Assembly (NCBI GenBank): GCA_947396885.1
Contig: OX377202.1
Location: 36,169,478 to 36,233,477, forward strand
Direction of reading: 5' to 3'
DNA: 64,000 nucleotides
Source of the DNA: Heligmosomoides polygyrus polygyrus
Taxonomy: Eukaryota > Nematoda > Chromadorea > Rhabditida > Heligmosomidae
Within the stretch, counting starts at the first letter, position 1; every line of letters starts with the position of its first letter. Shown here piece after piece: positions 9,190 to 18,882 of this stretch. The position numbers and the translations under genes were made by a program. A model generated the notes under the pieces. The model was not told the DNA's origin. It saw nothing but the letters and a program-made list of their open reading frames with translations, and did no database searches.

Positions 9190-9415
9190 AGCTTAGGGAT
9201 TCAGAAGACGTGCTGAAGACGTCCAGCTTGAGTAGCGATTATGAGTAAGGGGGACCAATAAGAGGGGACCAGTGAAGTGGGGATCAGCATAGGAAGACCA
9301 ATAGAGGGGGAGCGGAATAAGGGAACCAGTATTTTCTGTCGATATAGTCCAATGTGCGTTCGGTTTCTTAAGACGGGTCACAGAGGTCGTGGCAACGTGA
9401 TGAAAGGAGTGTCAC
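9190..9415 (+). repeat. Composite repeat copy 2: 42-bp-like units and GGGACC array
   Basis: It opens with a 42-bp-like unit (GATTCAGAAGACGTG), then GGGGACCAATAAGAGGGGAC phrases to about 9330, then GTATTTTCTGTCGATATAGT and further 42-bp-like text. The junction near 9326-9340 is the uninterrupted version of the site where the 1404-1989 transposon inserted. Confidence 0.55.
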
Positions 9416-9534
9416 ATGTAGTGCTTGATTCTCACTTCGTTTCTTTGCCGGCACATAGGTAAGGAAGTATTCGCGGGGAGAGAGGGAGATGGTAAAGAGA
9501 GTGAGTATGAGATTCGGAGGAGTATTTCTGCCAT

Positions 9535-9817
9535 CGAAGTGTGAACGGTGTCACCTGTCGATCAATGCCAATTAATTTTAGTATGTTTCTGCAGACTAAG
9601 CACTTCGGATTGGGACTCTCATGCTCTGTTTCTCGCCCATTTCGCCCTGCCATGTCCCGCTAATCTCTATATGGCAAAATCGGTTTTTACTTAATACAAG
9701 TAAGAAGCCCAAAAGCACAATGGAGGAGAATTGGGGTTGTTTTATTCTCGAGGTTTGGGGGCGAAACCCCCAACAAAATGTTTGGAGGACGCTAGGCCGC
9801 TGAACGTCTGGTAGTGA
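9535..9817 (+). repeat. Composite-repeat tail, copy 2
   Basis: Same block as 4745-5137: AAGCACTTCGG, CTATATGGCAAAA, then GGTTTGGGGGCGAAACCCCC and a second hairpin ending GCCGCTGAACGTCTGGTA. The first hairpin has one changed loop-closing base. Confidence 0.6.
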
Positions 9818-9871
9818 TATATACCGTTTTACATCCACCATACATCGAACTGGACACTTTTCACACCATCT

Positions 9872-10015
9872 GCCAGATTCATCAACCGATTGCAGCTATC
9901 TGACGGTAAAAATTTCCTAGTCCTCTCCCCTCCACCTCCGATATCACCTTCATTAGCACCAGGTTTGGCAGTATTTTCAACGTTAGAGGGCTGTAAGCGG
10001 TTGATGAACCTGGTC
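9872..10015. mobile_element. Small inverted-repeat MITE, GATTCATCAAC ends
   Basis: GCCAGATTCATCAACCG at the left pairs with CGGTTGATGAACCTGGTC at the right. It shares ends with the 5253-5427 family but has a different, short interior. Confidence 0.5.
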
Positions 10016-10019
10016 CCAG

Positions 10020-11065
10020 GTTGGACACTCTTCTAAGCTAGCCTATGTTTTTTTGAAATCAAGGCGAACTCTTCCAAATCAAAGCCGGCTTTTTCTACAT
10101 AAAACTAGAGACTCACCAAAAAGGTTACAATATTTTTTGTCCAAGGAAAAATTTAGTATAAATTTCTTTGTAGTAATATTTTATGTATCCAATAAGTGAA
10201 GGCGTTGTTTGAATATTTTTAAAAGTTTTATTTTTTAAGGAAAACTCTGGTTCAAAGCTTGTCTTAAAGAGCCAGAAGGCGGCATTTCTTAGTGTTAAAG
10301 AACGAAATTGCATCATTCCCTCGTCCAAGACGTCGTGATTTTTATTCGAATGCTAGCAAGATTTCTGTCTGCGTGGAGTTTCACGCCTGTAAACGTGGAG
10401 ACGGTCAGGAAGTATAAAATATGACCACGCTTCTCGGAGAAGGCATGCGATCTCTCTCTAATCCCCCTTGCTCACTCACCCTAACCCCCTTGGCTTCGCC
10501 GAGAGTCTAAAGACTGCCTTACTAAACCATTGAAACGTAAAACAAAAGTTTCCAGTCTACAAAACAGCGGCTGTACCTCCTGACGCCACGCCCCTCAGCA
10601 GGAGGCGGGTGTACCTTCTGTCGCGCTGACTGTAAAAGTATAACAAGAATGCTTGCAAAGAACACACAGATACTCGTTTAGATGCTTCATTTAGGTAGCA
10701 TTTACTCTATCAATCAAATAGAAATCGCGACGAGCTTTTCCAGTGCATGGGTCTTTCAACGACTGATTGCTTCTTTGCCGTGCTTTAACACAAATTTTTG
10801 GTTATTATTTTTCAAAAATAAATATTTTATCCAATTATTGGACCAGGTGAACTAAAAAAATTTCAAAGAAGGTTTACCAAACTTCCCTTGAACAAAAAAT
10901 TATTCCAACATCTTATTAAATCTGTAGTTTAACCTGCCTGAAGGTCATGCCGATTTGGAGTAGTTCGCTTTCATTTCAAAACTCTTCAAGCTAACTTTCA
11001 AAAGTGTTCCGTTTGATTTGAAATGTGTCCAATACAACGTGGAAATAGTATGGTAAGGTTGGAAT
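10020..11065. mobile_element. Interior copy of the 50.1-52.4 kb foldback element
   Basis: GGACACTCTTCTAAGCTAGC and TTTTTCTACATAAAAC at the left, TTAGATGCTTCATTTAGGTA, CTATCAATCAAATAGAAATC and GAACAAAAAATTATTCCAAC in the middle, and GTTCCGTTTGATTTGAAATG at the right all have counterparts in order between 50785 and 51600. This copy lacks the outer arms. No gene is seen. A minus-strand open frame at 10125-10328 is AT-rich translation of the repeat. Confidence 0.65.
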
Positions 11066-11349
11066 AGTCAAAAAACGGAGACTTATTCATTTTTTCGAAA
11101 AAATAAAGAGCGAAAAAATTTCTTCGCTCATCCCTTAGATATGTTTCGGCATCTAATTTATTCGTTCGATAAAATGTTTAAAAGGGGAACTATTACAAAT
11201 ACTACGTTACTGCGCTTGTCTCACCGGAGTTTTTTTATAAGTCTACAGCTTGCTAGACGTCTTATGCACACCTGATTTTGCTTTGTACTTTGAACGCTAC
11301 ATTAGTGATAACGGCAGCAGACGTGTCGGAAATTTTCTTATCGACTCCT

Positions 11350-11830
11350 ATCCCCCTATATATAAAAGAGGAAGGGTTTTTTGTCCGATGTTAGCCAGCC
11401 GGACTTCGTATACTGCCTGGCCTCGCCGGTTTAATCACCCAAGTTTGGGGTTCGTTTGCCAATTGTCCAACACCAAAACGCTTGACAGTTGTCCAATACT
11501 GTTGCTTACCATCGACTGCCATCGACTGCCAGACGTAGGGTGATTTTGAAAGAGGTCTATATTGGCTATACGCCAACATCACAGAACACCCACCATATAA
11601 TGAGGTTTTGCAATACGTGTCTAGTGGTCATACCTCAGCGGTGAAGCCGGCAGCCGTCGCTGAGTAGGGAAGCATTCCTAGCAGGCTCGACGATGGGATG
11701 GGTTTCTGACCCCACATAGCTCACCATACCCGACGCCGGCGAAGCCGGCTAGCCTAGCGTGGCCCAACCGACCAGAGTCGGGTGCGGGCGGAGCCCGCAA
11801 TCGACGCTGGTTGGAAATAAAGGCTGTTCG
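11350..11830 (+). repeat. Repeat with TATATAAAAGAG head and GNA-loop hairpin tail
   Basis: The head CTATATATAAAAGAGGAAGG (11356) is followed by GCCAGCCGGACTT, a phrase also seen at 9060. Near the right end are two hairpins, GCCGGCGAAGCCGGC (11743) and GCGGGCGGAGCCCGC (11792). The head plus hairpin-tail layout resembles the composite repeats, without the minisatellite. Confidence 0.4.
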
Positions 11831-12046
11831 ACTATTTGCACGAGTAAGCAATAGAGGTGGCTGGTGAAGAGAAACTTCCAGTCGAACGCAACTGCTCAGT
11901 CATAGGATCATGATTAAATTCATTTAATCCACATAGGTCAATTTGCAGTTGATCTGAATTTTTTTACTAGAGGCTTTCTAAATTTTCAGTGCAATTGAAA
12001 AATATTCATACTACCACAACGATGTTTTGTTGCGAACAAAACTTCC

Positions 12047-12122
12047 AGCGCCAGCCGGGACTCGAACCCGCACCTCCCTCTGACCGGGTGGGAATGCTTT
12101 ACGCCTTTACACCACCGGCGCC
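12047..12122 (-). ncRNA. tRNA-like SINE head (not a functional tRNA)
   Basis: On the minus strand the block starts GGCGCCGGTGG and ends GGTTCGAGTCCCGGCTGGCG. The B box GGTTCGAGTCC is perfect and the acceptor ends nearly pair. No 5-bp anticodon stem with a 7-nt loop forms, so it is called a SINE promoter. Confidence 0.6.
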
Positions 12123-12264
12123 GTTTGATCGAACGTAACATCCACACCTCGTGGGACCGATCAGCGCTCACTCGTATACGGGCTGAGCTGGCCGCTGATA
12201 TGAGCCCGGATATGGGTGAGCGCTGATCGGTTCCACAAGGTGCGGATGTTGCGTTCGATCAAAC

Positions 12265-12340
12265 GGCGCCGGTGGTGTAAAGGCGTAGAGCATTCCCGCC
12301 AGGTCAGAGAGAGGTGCGGGTTCGAGTCCCGCCTGGCGCT
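12265..12340 (+). ncRNA. tRNA-like SINE head, plus strand
   Basis: The 76-nt block starts GGCGCCG and ends TGGCGCT; these pair over 7 positions with two G-T pairs. The T arm GCGGG-TTCGAGT-CCCGC is perfect and gives a perfect Pol III B box. The D and anticodon stems do not form, so it is unlikely to be charged. Confidence 0.65.
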
Positions 12341-12419
12341 AGAAGTTTTGATTGCAACAAAACACCGTTGTGACAGCTTACTACCTCGATACCAGCCACT
12401 TGAGGCTTAAAGAAACTGA

Positions 12420-13310
12420 TTTGAATTATTCACACTTCCATTTGCGCATCACGATCGGCTTCAAAAACCAATTGAATTTCACTGCTAGCAATGATTTGTT
12501 ATGGAGGTATCATTGATGGATAGAACTAGGCCTGAAATTGAAGGTGAACATAAAATAAAGCGTCAAGCTAGCACATGAAGTATTGTGAAATTCACCCGCA
12601 TCGCTAAGCCATCCGTGCTTGCAACTTGTTGTATCTCATTCAGTTTAGGGGAACGACCTAATTTTGGCGTCCGCTAGCTCTTGCTCCCTTCCTCGTGGCA
12701 ACCGAAATTTGTACACAGTAACCTTATTCAAGATCATTTTGAATACCATGGATCTGATTTCAAACCACATTGCTGAGCTAAAACACTTAAGTTATTAATG
12801 TCGTAGAACGCTGAATTTAATGTGAAATTAAAACGCATTTTTTTAGATGGTTATGCTAACATATTCAACTGTTTGGACGATCACAATAAGCTGTAAGTGC
12901 TTGCTACTCATGGGCTTTGCATACTATGTTTGACCTGATTCTTTTGAAAACGTGCTCAGATAGGTTTGAAGCATAGATGTGTCCGAGCAAAAATAAGCCC
13001 AAATCATTTCGTCGTATTTCGTAGGACGATCAACACTGAGAAGTCAATATAAATCTATAAGTCTGTAATTTCCTGAAGGGAAATCATATAATTTGGGTGT
13101 TATCCTTTGTAAATATTTTACCGACATATATTTATAACGTATTGGCTCTTCTACGCCAGAGCTTGCTAAGACTTCCTAGTTTATTAATGGAAACACGTTT
13201 TCGCTAGATAGAACCAAGCTAACGACAGACATAGCTGAAGCTAGCGAACACGAAAAGGAATATGCCCCTGTTCCGTTGCATTGCTTTCTAATTAAAGTTA
13301 ACATCTTCTA
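12420..13310. other. No gene recognised
   Basis: AT-rich unique-looking sequence with many stops in all frames. No repeat family from elsewhere in the window was matched here. Confidence 0.5.
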
Positions 13311-13317
13311 CGAGTTT

Positions 13318-13470
13318 CTTTTTCGAATATTTTCGAAACCATTCGAATATTCGTAACAGAACTTCGAAAATAAACTTTGAACATTCGAATATGAGCGTAT
13401 TCCAGAAGTACGGTCTGCCTGCATATTCGAATTCGAATATTGATTCGAATATTTCGCTTCAAATAATGGC
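13318..13470. repeat. ATTCGAA-rich repeat
   Basis: Dense TTCGAATA and ATTCGAAT palindromes. Related blocks lie at 20520-20640, 20995-21130, 27279-27615, 31985-32690, 58955-59110 and 59920-60010. Here there is no regular 41-bp period. Confidence 0.6.
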
Positions 13471-13529
13471 TTCGAATTTCTGAATTTTTTCTAATGTTCT
13501 GAGGAATAGATGATCTTAATGCTGATGCT

Positions 13530-13990
13530 GTTAATTAGTGTTAAGCCGGATGCGGAACGGAGCAAAAGGCAGTCCTAGCGCTGCATCGAAAAACTCCTGC
13601 ATAGCGCTGTTTGTCTCATAAACTGTCTCATGGAATAAGCACCTCTGTTCAGAAGTGTCTGAGCAGTTATAAAATCTGGTTTCTGCAAGTGATCTACCAC
13701 TTAAGAGTCTCATTCCCGCGATAGCCAACAACATCCGCTATGTTCGCTCTTACAGGACTGCAACTGTATGTTTTACTTCTCAGCTTTCTCTGCACTGTCA
13801 CCAAGCAAAGGGTCTCGGAGTGAAGGTGGAAAATTTGGTGCGCGAGGTTCAATCCTACGCTCACAAAACCCTTAATGCTTTCTGGACTTACATCATAGGT
13901 CCAGCGAGGGGTCTCTGTAGCGAAGAGGAGACCAAGCCTTGGCTTAGTGGTGCAAAGGCGCAAAGGTGAAAGGTGAAAAACAAGATCAGC
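13530..13990. repeat. Dispersed repeat shared with 31110-31690
   Basis: Shared phrases in the same order are AGCGCTGTTTGTCT, GAAGTGTCTGAGCAGTT, TGATCTACCAC, ACTGCAACTGTATG, GAAGGTGGAAAATTTGG and CAAAACCCTTAATGCTTTC. The minus strand has open frames (13531-13734, 13694-13999) that look loosely protein-like, but the other copy is full of stops. It may be a retroelement LTR or a degraded gene piece. Not identified. Confidence 0.5.
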
Positions 13991-14551
13991 CAGCATCAAA
14001 CGGAATAGCGGATCGTGCGGTCCATTCGATACGAAAATTTTGACTCCGTTTGGAAAAATAAGCCCTTCTGTAAGTGTGTGCCCTACTGTAGGATCAGGTT
14101 CATGCTTTTCGTGGGTGAGCCAGGGGGATGGGAAGGTCGAATGCCCCCCTGCAAGGGGCGGGGCCTATTTCGTCCTGACCGTCCTCCATGCTTTTCTTCA
14201 CTGTGTGGTATAGTGGGAAAGGGATCATGAAGATCTGGAGACTGCGCCGGATATGCCGTGAAAAGGAGACGTTGTAGTAATTATTTACATTTAGTGAACT
14301 TCTATGCAAAATGGTGGCGATGTCCGTTCCTCCACGTGGTGCCACTGGTAACTGCTCGCTCTGCGAGCTAAGCTAATCGCGGACATTCGAATGCAGGCGG
14401 CAGGCCCTTGTGACAGGCTGGCCTACAAAGACCCATGTCACATCGCATGGTGTATGACAGTTCAAGTTTCTCGAGATAGTGCTACGGCGTCCGAGGGAGC
14501 CGACGCGCACTCGCAGAGCCCGGCGAGAGTGGAAAGTATGCGAGGGTCCTG

Positions 14552-15727
14552 GTGCGAGGACGGCATCGGGGGGTAACTGAGCTAGTGCGAAAGTCCCGTA
14601 TCGTAAGCAGGACCCGTGTGGCAACGCTTAATGTGGGTACGTTGACGGGCCACTCGTGCGAGTTGGTTGAAGCACTGGAGCGTAGAAGTGTTGACCTCTG
14701 TGCGGTGCAGGAGACAAGGTGGTCCTGCAGCAAGTCAAAGGACGTAGGACATGGTTTCAAGACCGTTCTATGTGGAAGTCCCAGGACCACCAGTGGTGTC
14801 GGTAGGATCGTCTCCGAACGTTTCTGTGACGTGATTGCAAGCGTCGAGCGCTTTGACGATCGATTGATGAAGATCGTTGTCGCCGCTAAGGAGCGACTCT
14901 ATCACTTCTTCTCTGCGTATGCTCCGCAGAGTGGCTGCTCCGATCAGGCCAGGGATGAGTTTTGGAGCCTGCTTGATGAGAAGACAGCGGAGGTACCGTC
15001 GAAAGATGTCATCATAGTCGCTGGTGACCTTAATGGGACGGGTACAGCTGTCATGGTGGTTTCGGATACGGGTCTCGTTTTTTGTTTCGGATATGGTGAG
15101 CGTATTCTTGAGTATGCGGAGTCGTATAGCCTCGCCATTGTGAAACCATCTTCCGAAAACGCTACTCCCACCTCATCTCATATTATGGTGGGAGCTCCAA
15201 GTCTCAGACAGACTTTGTGCTTGTGAAGGATCGTGACAGGAGCATTGTCACGAACGCGAAGATCGTGCCGTATGAGACGGTCGCCCCACAGCATCGACCG
15301 CTGATCTGCACCCTAAAAATCGCCCCTCCGATGCTGAAGCAGATCGAGCGATGCGGTGCAGCTAGAATAAAGTGGTCGCGAATGAAAGAGAAGGAAGCAG
15401 CTGTGATTTCTCGCGTACGGTTGCCAGACATGGCTGTGGACAGACGATGTGAAAGCGAAGGTTCGAGAGAAGAAGTCGCTGTATCATGTGTTTCTCAGCG
15501 ACAGAACAACCGACAACTGGCAGGAGTAGGCGAAGAAGGCTGCAAAGAAAGTCGTGGCTGTTGCGAAGGGCACTCATTATGGTGATGTCTACCGAGAGCT
15601 CGAGTTTCGCCATGGTGGGCGGTTTTATACCGACTTGCTAAGCCCTGCCATCGCGAAACGGAGGATATTGATGAGAGCGGCCATCTCCTGACAGACCGCA
15701 AAAAGGCGCTGAAGCGATGGCGTGACT
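14552..15727 (+). pseudogene. Outer RTE copy: APE-type endonuclease region
   Basis: Residues read in order RVATLNVGTLTG (strand with the conserved Asn), VDLCAVQETRW (catalytic Glu), FFSAYAPQSG, VAGDLNG (Asp and Asn of the active site), then a deletion and frame change, then LVKDRDRS and APQHRPL (the terminal His motif). Comparison with the inner copy shows loss of the IG..DGYSCHGGFGCG stretch and frameshifts around 15060 and 15215-15225, then more after 15420. In the family this domain nicks target DNA. The region is cut at 15727 by the inner insertion. Confidence 0.85.
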
Positions 15728-15748
15728 TCTTCTTCTTCTTCTTCTTCT

Positions 15749-17433
15749 TCAGCGTCTGTCCCGCTTCGTAGCGGGGTCCGCTATTATGGTGTCATGACGC
15801 CACCTCTCCCGATCCAGCGCTAGATCAGGGTGGACACCAGCAACCTCCAAGTCCATATGTAACGTGTCAGACCAGCGCTGCTTCGGACGCCCTCTAGGCC
15901 GCTTTCCAGATACTTCCAACTCAAGGCCTATCTTGCGGACGCTGCCTTCTTTCCCACGCAGAACGTGGCCGTACCATCGCAAGCGAGCTTCACGCATCTT
16001 GTCGGCGCGACACCGAACTTCTGCCGAATAGCATCATTTCGAATGCGGTCCATGCGAGTGACTCCAGCCGTCCAGCGCAGCATCTTCGTCTCCATGACGC
16101 TGAGGCGCGTTTCAACCTCCTTGGTCGCAGGCCAACACTCAGCACCGTACATCGCTACCGGCCGGACGACAGTTCTATATATTTTTGACTTCGAGCGCTC
16201 TGGCATCTTCCTATCGCAGAGCACGCCAGTCAACGAGCGCCACTTGGACCAAGCTGCACTCACGCGTGAGTTCACTTCAATCATCAGATTGCCATCGGAT
16301 GCTACTGCTGATCCCAGGTACTTAAAAACCGAAGTGCGTGGGAGCTCGATGCCGTTAACCTTAATGGAGCTGGACTCATTAACGTCAGTCGTTAGATACT
16401 CGGTCTTCTTCACGTTCAATCTGAGTCCAAAACACTCCAAGCGATCACACCAAGCTTGCACCTCTCGCTCGAGTTCACCTTTATTTTCGCTAGCGAGCAT
16501 TACGTCATCAGCATAAAGCAGTGTCCAGGGGACTGGCTTCTGAAGATCTCGTCTAATGGCGTCCATCACGACAACAAAAAGGAGTGGGGAAAGCGCAGAA
16601 CCCTGTTGTACCCCGACAGAGATGGGGAACTCCATCGAGATTCCGGTTGCAGCTTGAACTCTACTCTTTGGGCAAGAGTAGAGGATTCGCACCCACTCTA
16701 TGAGCTCTTCAGGAATCCATGTCGTCGCAGGGCGTACCATATCACTTCACGCGGTACGCGGTCAAAGGCCTTCTCCAAGTCGAGGAAGGCGATATGCACT
16801 GGCTTCTGTTTCTCGCGATGCTTCTCTAACAAGAGGCGGGCGGCATGTATGGCATCAATGGTGCCACAGCCAGCTACGAATCCGCACTGATTGCTGGAAA
16901 GCTGTACGATGTCACGAATTCGACCATCGACAATTCGCTCAAAGATCTTCATGATGTGCGAGAGCAAGCGAATCGGACGGTAATTGGAGCAGTCTGCAGG
17001 ACTGCCCTTCTTCTTCCAAATCGGAATCGTCGTGCTTTGGCGCCAACATTCAGGCACCTTCTTTTCCGCCACAACCTGGTTAAAGAACTTCGCCAACCAC
17101 TCAGCAGGGTACCACAGCTTTGACTTCCACAGATCAGCTGCCACGTCGTCGGGCCCAGTCGCTTTGCCAGACCTCATCTTCCTCACAGCCGCTTCTGTCT
17201 CCTCCACGGTGATCTTGTGTACGGGACCGTGAACAGAAGCCACAGAAAGGATGGCCGGGTGAGGAAATTCCATAGTGGAAACTTCCTCGAAGTAATCACG
17301 CCATCGCTTCAGCGCCTTTTTGCGGTCTGTCAGAAGATGGCCGCTCTCATCATTGATGCCAACGAACTTTTCAATATCCTCGGTTTGGCGATGGCGGCTC
17401 TTAGCAAGTCGGTATAGATACCGCTCACCATCG
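15749..17433 (-). pseudogene. Inner RTE copy: reverse transcriptase region
   Basis: From 17273 downward the frame reads KSKLWYPAEWLAKFFNQVV, PIWKKKGSPADCSNYRPI, LSSNQCGFVAGCGTIDAI, VHIAFLDLEKAFDRVPRE (RT box A), then a frameshift near 16710. It resumes with GVQQGSALSPLLFVVVMD (box B) and WTLLYADDVMLASE, the YADD catalytic motif. The C-terminal part has MLRWTAGVTRMDRIRND, a frameshift near 15995, and RWYGHVLRGKEGSVRKIGLE. Coding ends PATKRDRR and a TGA whose last bases merge with the GAA tail. Two or three frame breaks make it inactive as read. Substrate in the family is its own RNA, primed at the nicked target. Confidence 0.88.
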
Positions 17434-17435
17434 CG

Positions 17436-18653
17436 TTACTCGAGCTTCTCGTTGACATCTTCATAATGAGTGCCTTTTGCAACAGCCACGGCCTTCTTTG
17501 CAGCTTTCTTCGCTTCTTGGTACTTCCGCCAGTTACCGGCTGTCTTGTCGCTGAGAAACACGTGATAGAGCGACTTCTTCTCTCGAACTTTTGCTTTCAC
17601 ATCATCTGTCCACAGCCACACCTGCTTTTCGACCTTGCGTCGTCCAGGCACCGTGATGCCGAGCTCTAACCTTGCAGCTTCACGTATCGCGTCGGCAGCC
17701 TTCTTCCAAGTTTCGTCGACAGTTGTGACTGTCGGTAGCCGCACGCGAGAAATCACAGCTGCTTCCTTCTCTCTCATTCGCCACCACTTGATTCTCGGTG
17801 CACCGCATCGATCGACCTGCTTCTGCCTTGGAGGGGCAATCTTTAGGGTGCAGATCAGCGGTCGGTGCTGTGAGGCGACCGTCTCATACGGCACGACCTT
17901 CGCATCTGTGACAAGACTTCGGTCGCGATCCTTCACAAAGACGAAATCTATCTCAGACTTGGAGCTCCCACTATAGTATGAGATGAGCTGGGAGTCGCGT
18001 TTACGAAATACGGTGTTTACTATGGTGAGGTTATGCGATTCCGCATATTCAAGGATACGCTCACCATCGGCGTTACGCGACCCGCAACCGAATCCACCAT
18101 GACAGCTGTACCCGTCTTTCGTCGCGCCGATGTGCCCATTAAGGTCACCAGCGACTATGATGACATCTTTCGACGGCACCTCTGCTGTCTTCTCATCAAG
18201 CAGGCTCCAAAACTCATCCTTGGCTTGATCGGAGCAGCCAGTCTGCAAAGAATACGCAGAGAAGAAGTGAGAGAGTCGCTCCTTAGCGGCGACAACGATC
18301 TTCATCAATCGATCGTCAAAGCGTTCGACGCTTACAATCGAGTCACGAAATCGTTCGGAGACGATGACTCCAACTCCACTGGTGGTCCTGGCACTTTCAC
18401 ATAGAACGGCCTTGAAGCCTCGTCCTATGTCCCTAGACTTGCGGCAGGACCACCTCGTCTCCTGCACGAGGTGGTCCTGACAGAAATCAACTCTTCTACG
18501 CTCCAGTGCTTCAACCAACTCGCACGAGCGGCCCGTCAACGTACCCACATTCAGCGTTGCCACGCGGGTCCTGCTTACGTTACGGGACTTTCGGACTAGC
18601 TCAGTTGCCCCCCGATGCCGTCCTCTCATCAGGGACCCTCGCATACTTCTCAC
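17436..18653 (-). pseudogene. Inner RTE copy: APE-type endonuclease region, near complete
   Basis: About 405 residues stay open. In order: RVATLNVGTLTG, VQETRWSC with catalytic Glu, FFSAYSLQTGCSDQ, VIIVAGDLNGHIG with catalytic Asp and Asn, YYSGSSKSEIDFVFVKD, and ASQHRPL, the Ser/His motif. All expected active-site residues of the APE-like fold are visible. One local oddity is an insertion after RRRVDFC (DHL before VQETRW), produced by a duplicated CAGGACCACCTCGTCTCCTG text at 18440-18480. The frame ends at a TAA after NEKLE where the family continues. Such proteins are often annotated as craniofacial development protein 2-like. Confidence 0.88.
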
Positions 18654-18882
18654 ACTCGCCGGGCTCTGCGAGTGCGCGTCGGCTCCCGCGGACGCCGTAG
18701 CACTATCTCGATACGATATGTAACGTCATCAACCATGTGATGTGACATGGGTCTTCGTAGGCCGGCCTGTCACAAGGGCCTGTCGTCTGCATTCGAGTGT
18801 CCGTGCTTAGCTTAGCTCGCAGAACGAGCAGTTTCCAGTGGCACCAAGTGGAGGTACGGACATCGCCACCCCCGACGTGACT

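Larger units (their letters stand above)
11986..12411. mobile_element. Head-to-head pair of tRNA-derived SINEs
   Basis: Two copies of one family face each other around a short spacer near 12180-12195. Both carry CAGCGCTCACTC or its complement, a tRNA-like 76-nt block, then GAAGTTTTG and TTGCAACAAAACA. The same unit recurs at 58337-58412 and, degraded, at 58095-58150 and 58600-58740. Confidence 0.75.
15728..18875 (-). mobile_element. Inner RTE-type retrotransposon, full length, inserted in the outer copy
   Basis: The minus-strand element is 3148 bp. Its 5' end is at 18875 (GGTGGCGATGTCCGTACCTC in its own sense) and its GAA tail lies at 15728-15750, seen as TTC repeats on the plus strand. CGTGACT flanks it at 15721-15727 and 18876-18882, a 7-bp target duplication, and outer-element sequence continues across with one copy of CGTGACT. 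The inner copy is therefore younger. It has endonuclease and RT with fewer breaks than the outer copy. Confidence 0.92.

Noticed and set aside
10125..11580. Small open frames as host genes
   Set aside because: They lie in a foldback element core and a head-plus-hairpin repeat, with no domain or splice evidence.
12265..12340. A functional tRNA gene
   Set aside because: The T arm and acceptor pair, but no anticodon stem with a 7-nt loop can be formed, and several copies sit in SINE contexts.
15965..16516. Plus-strand open frames over the inner RTE copy
   Set aside because: The minus strand carries the recognisable RT motifs; the plus frames are shadows.
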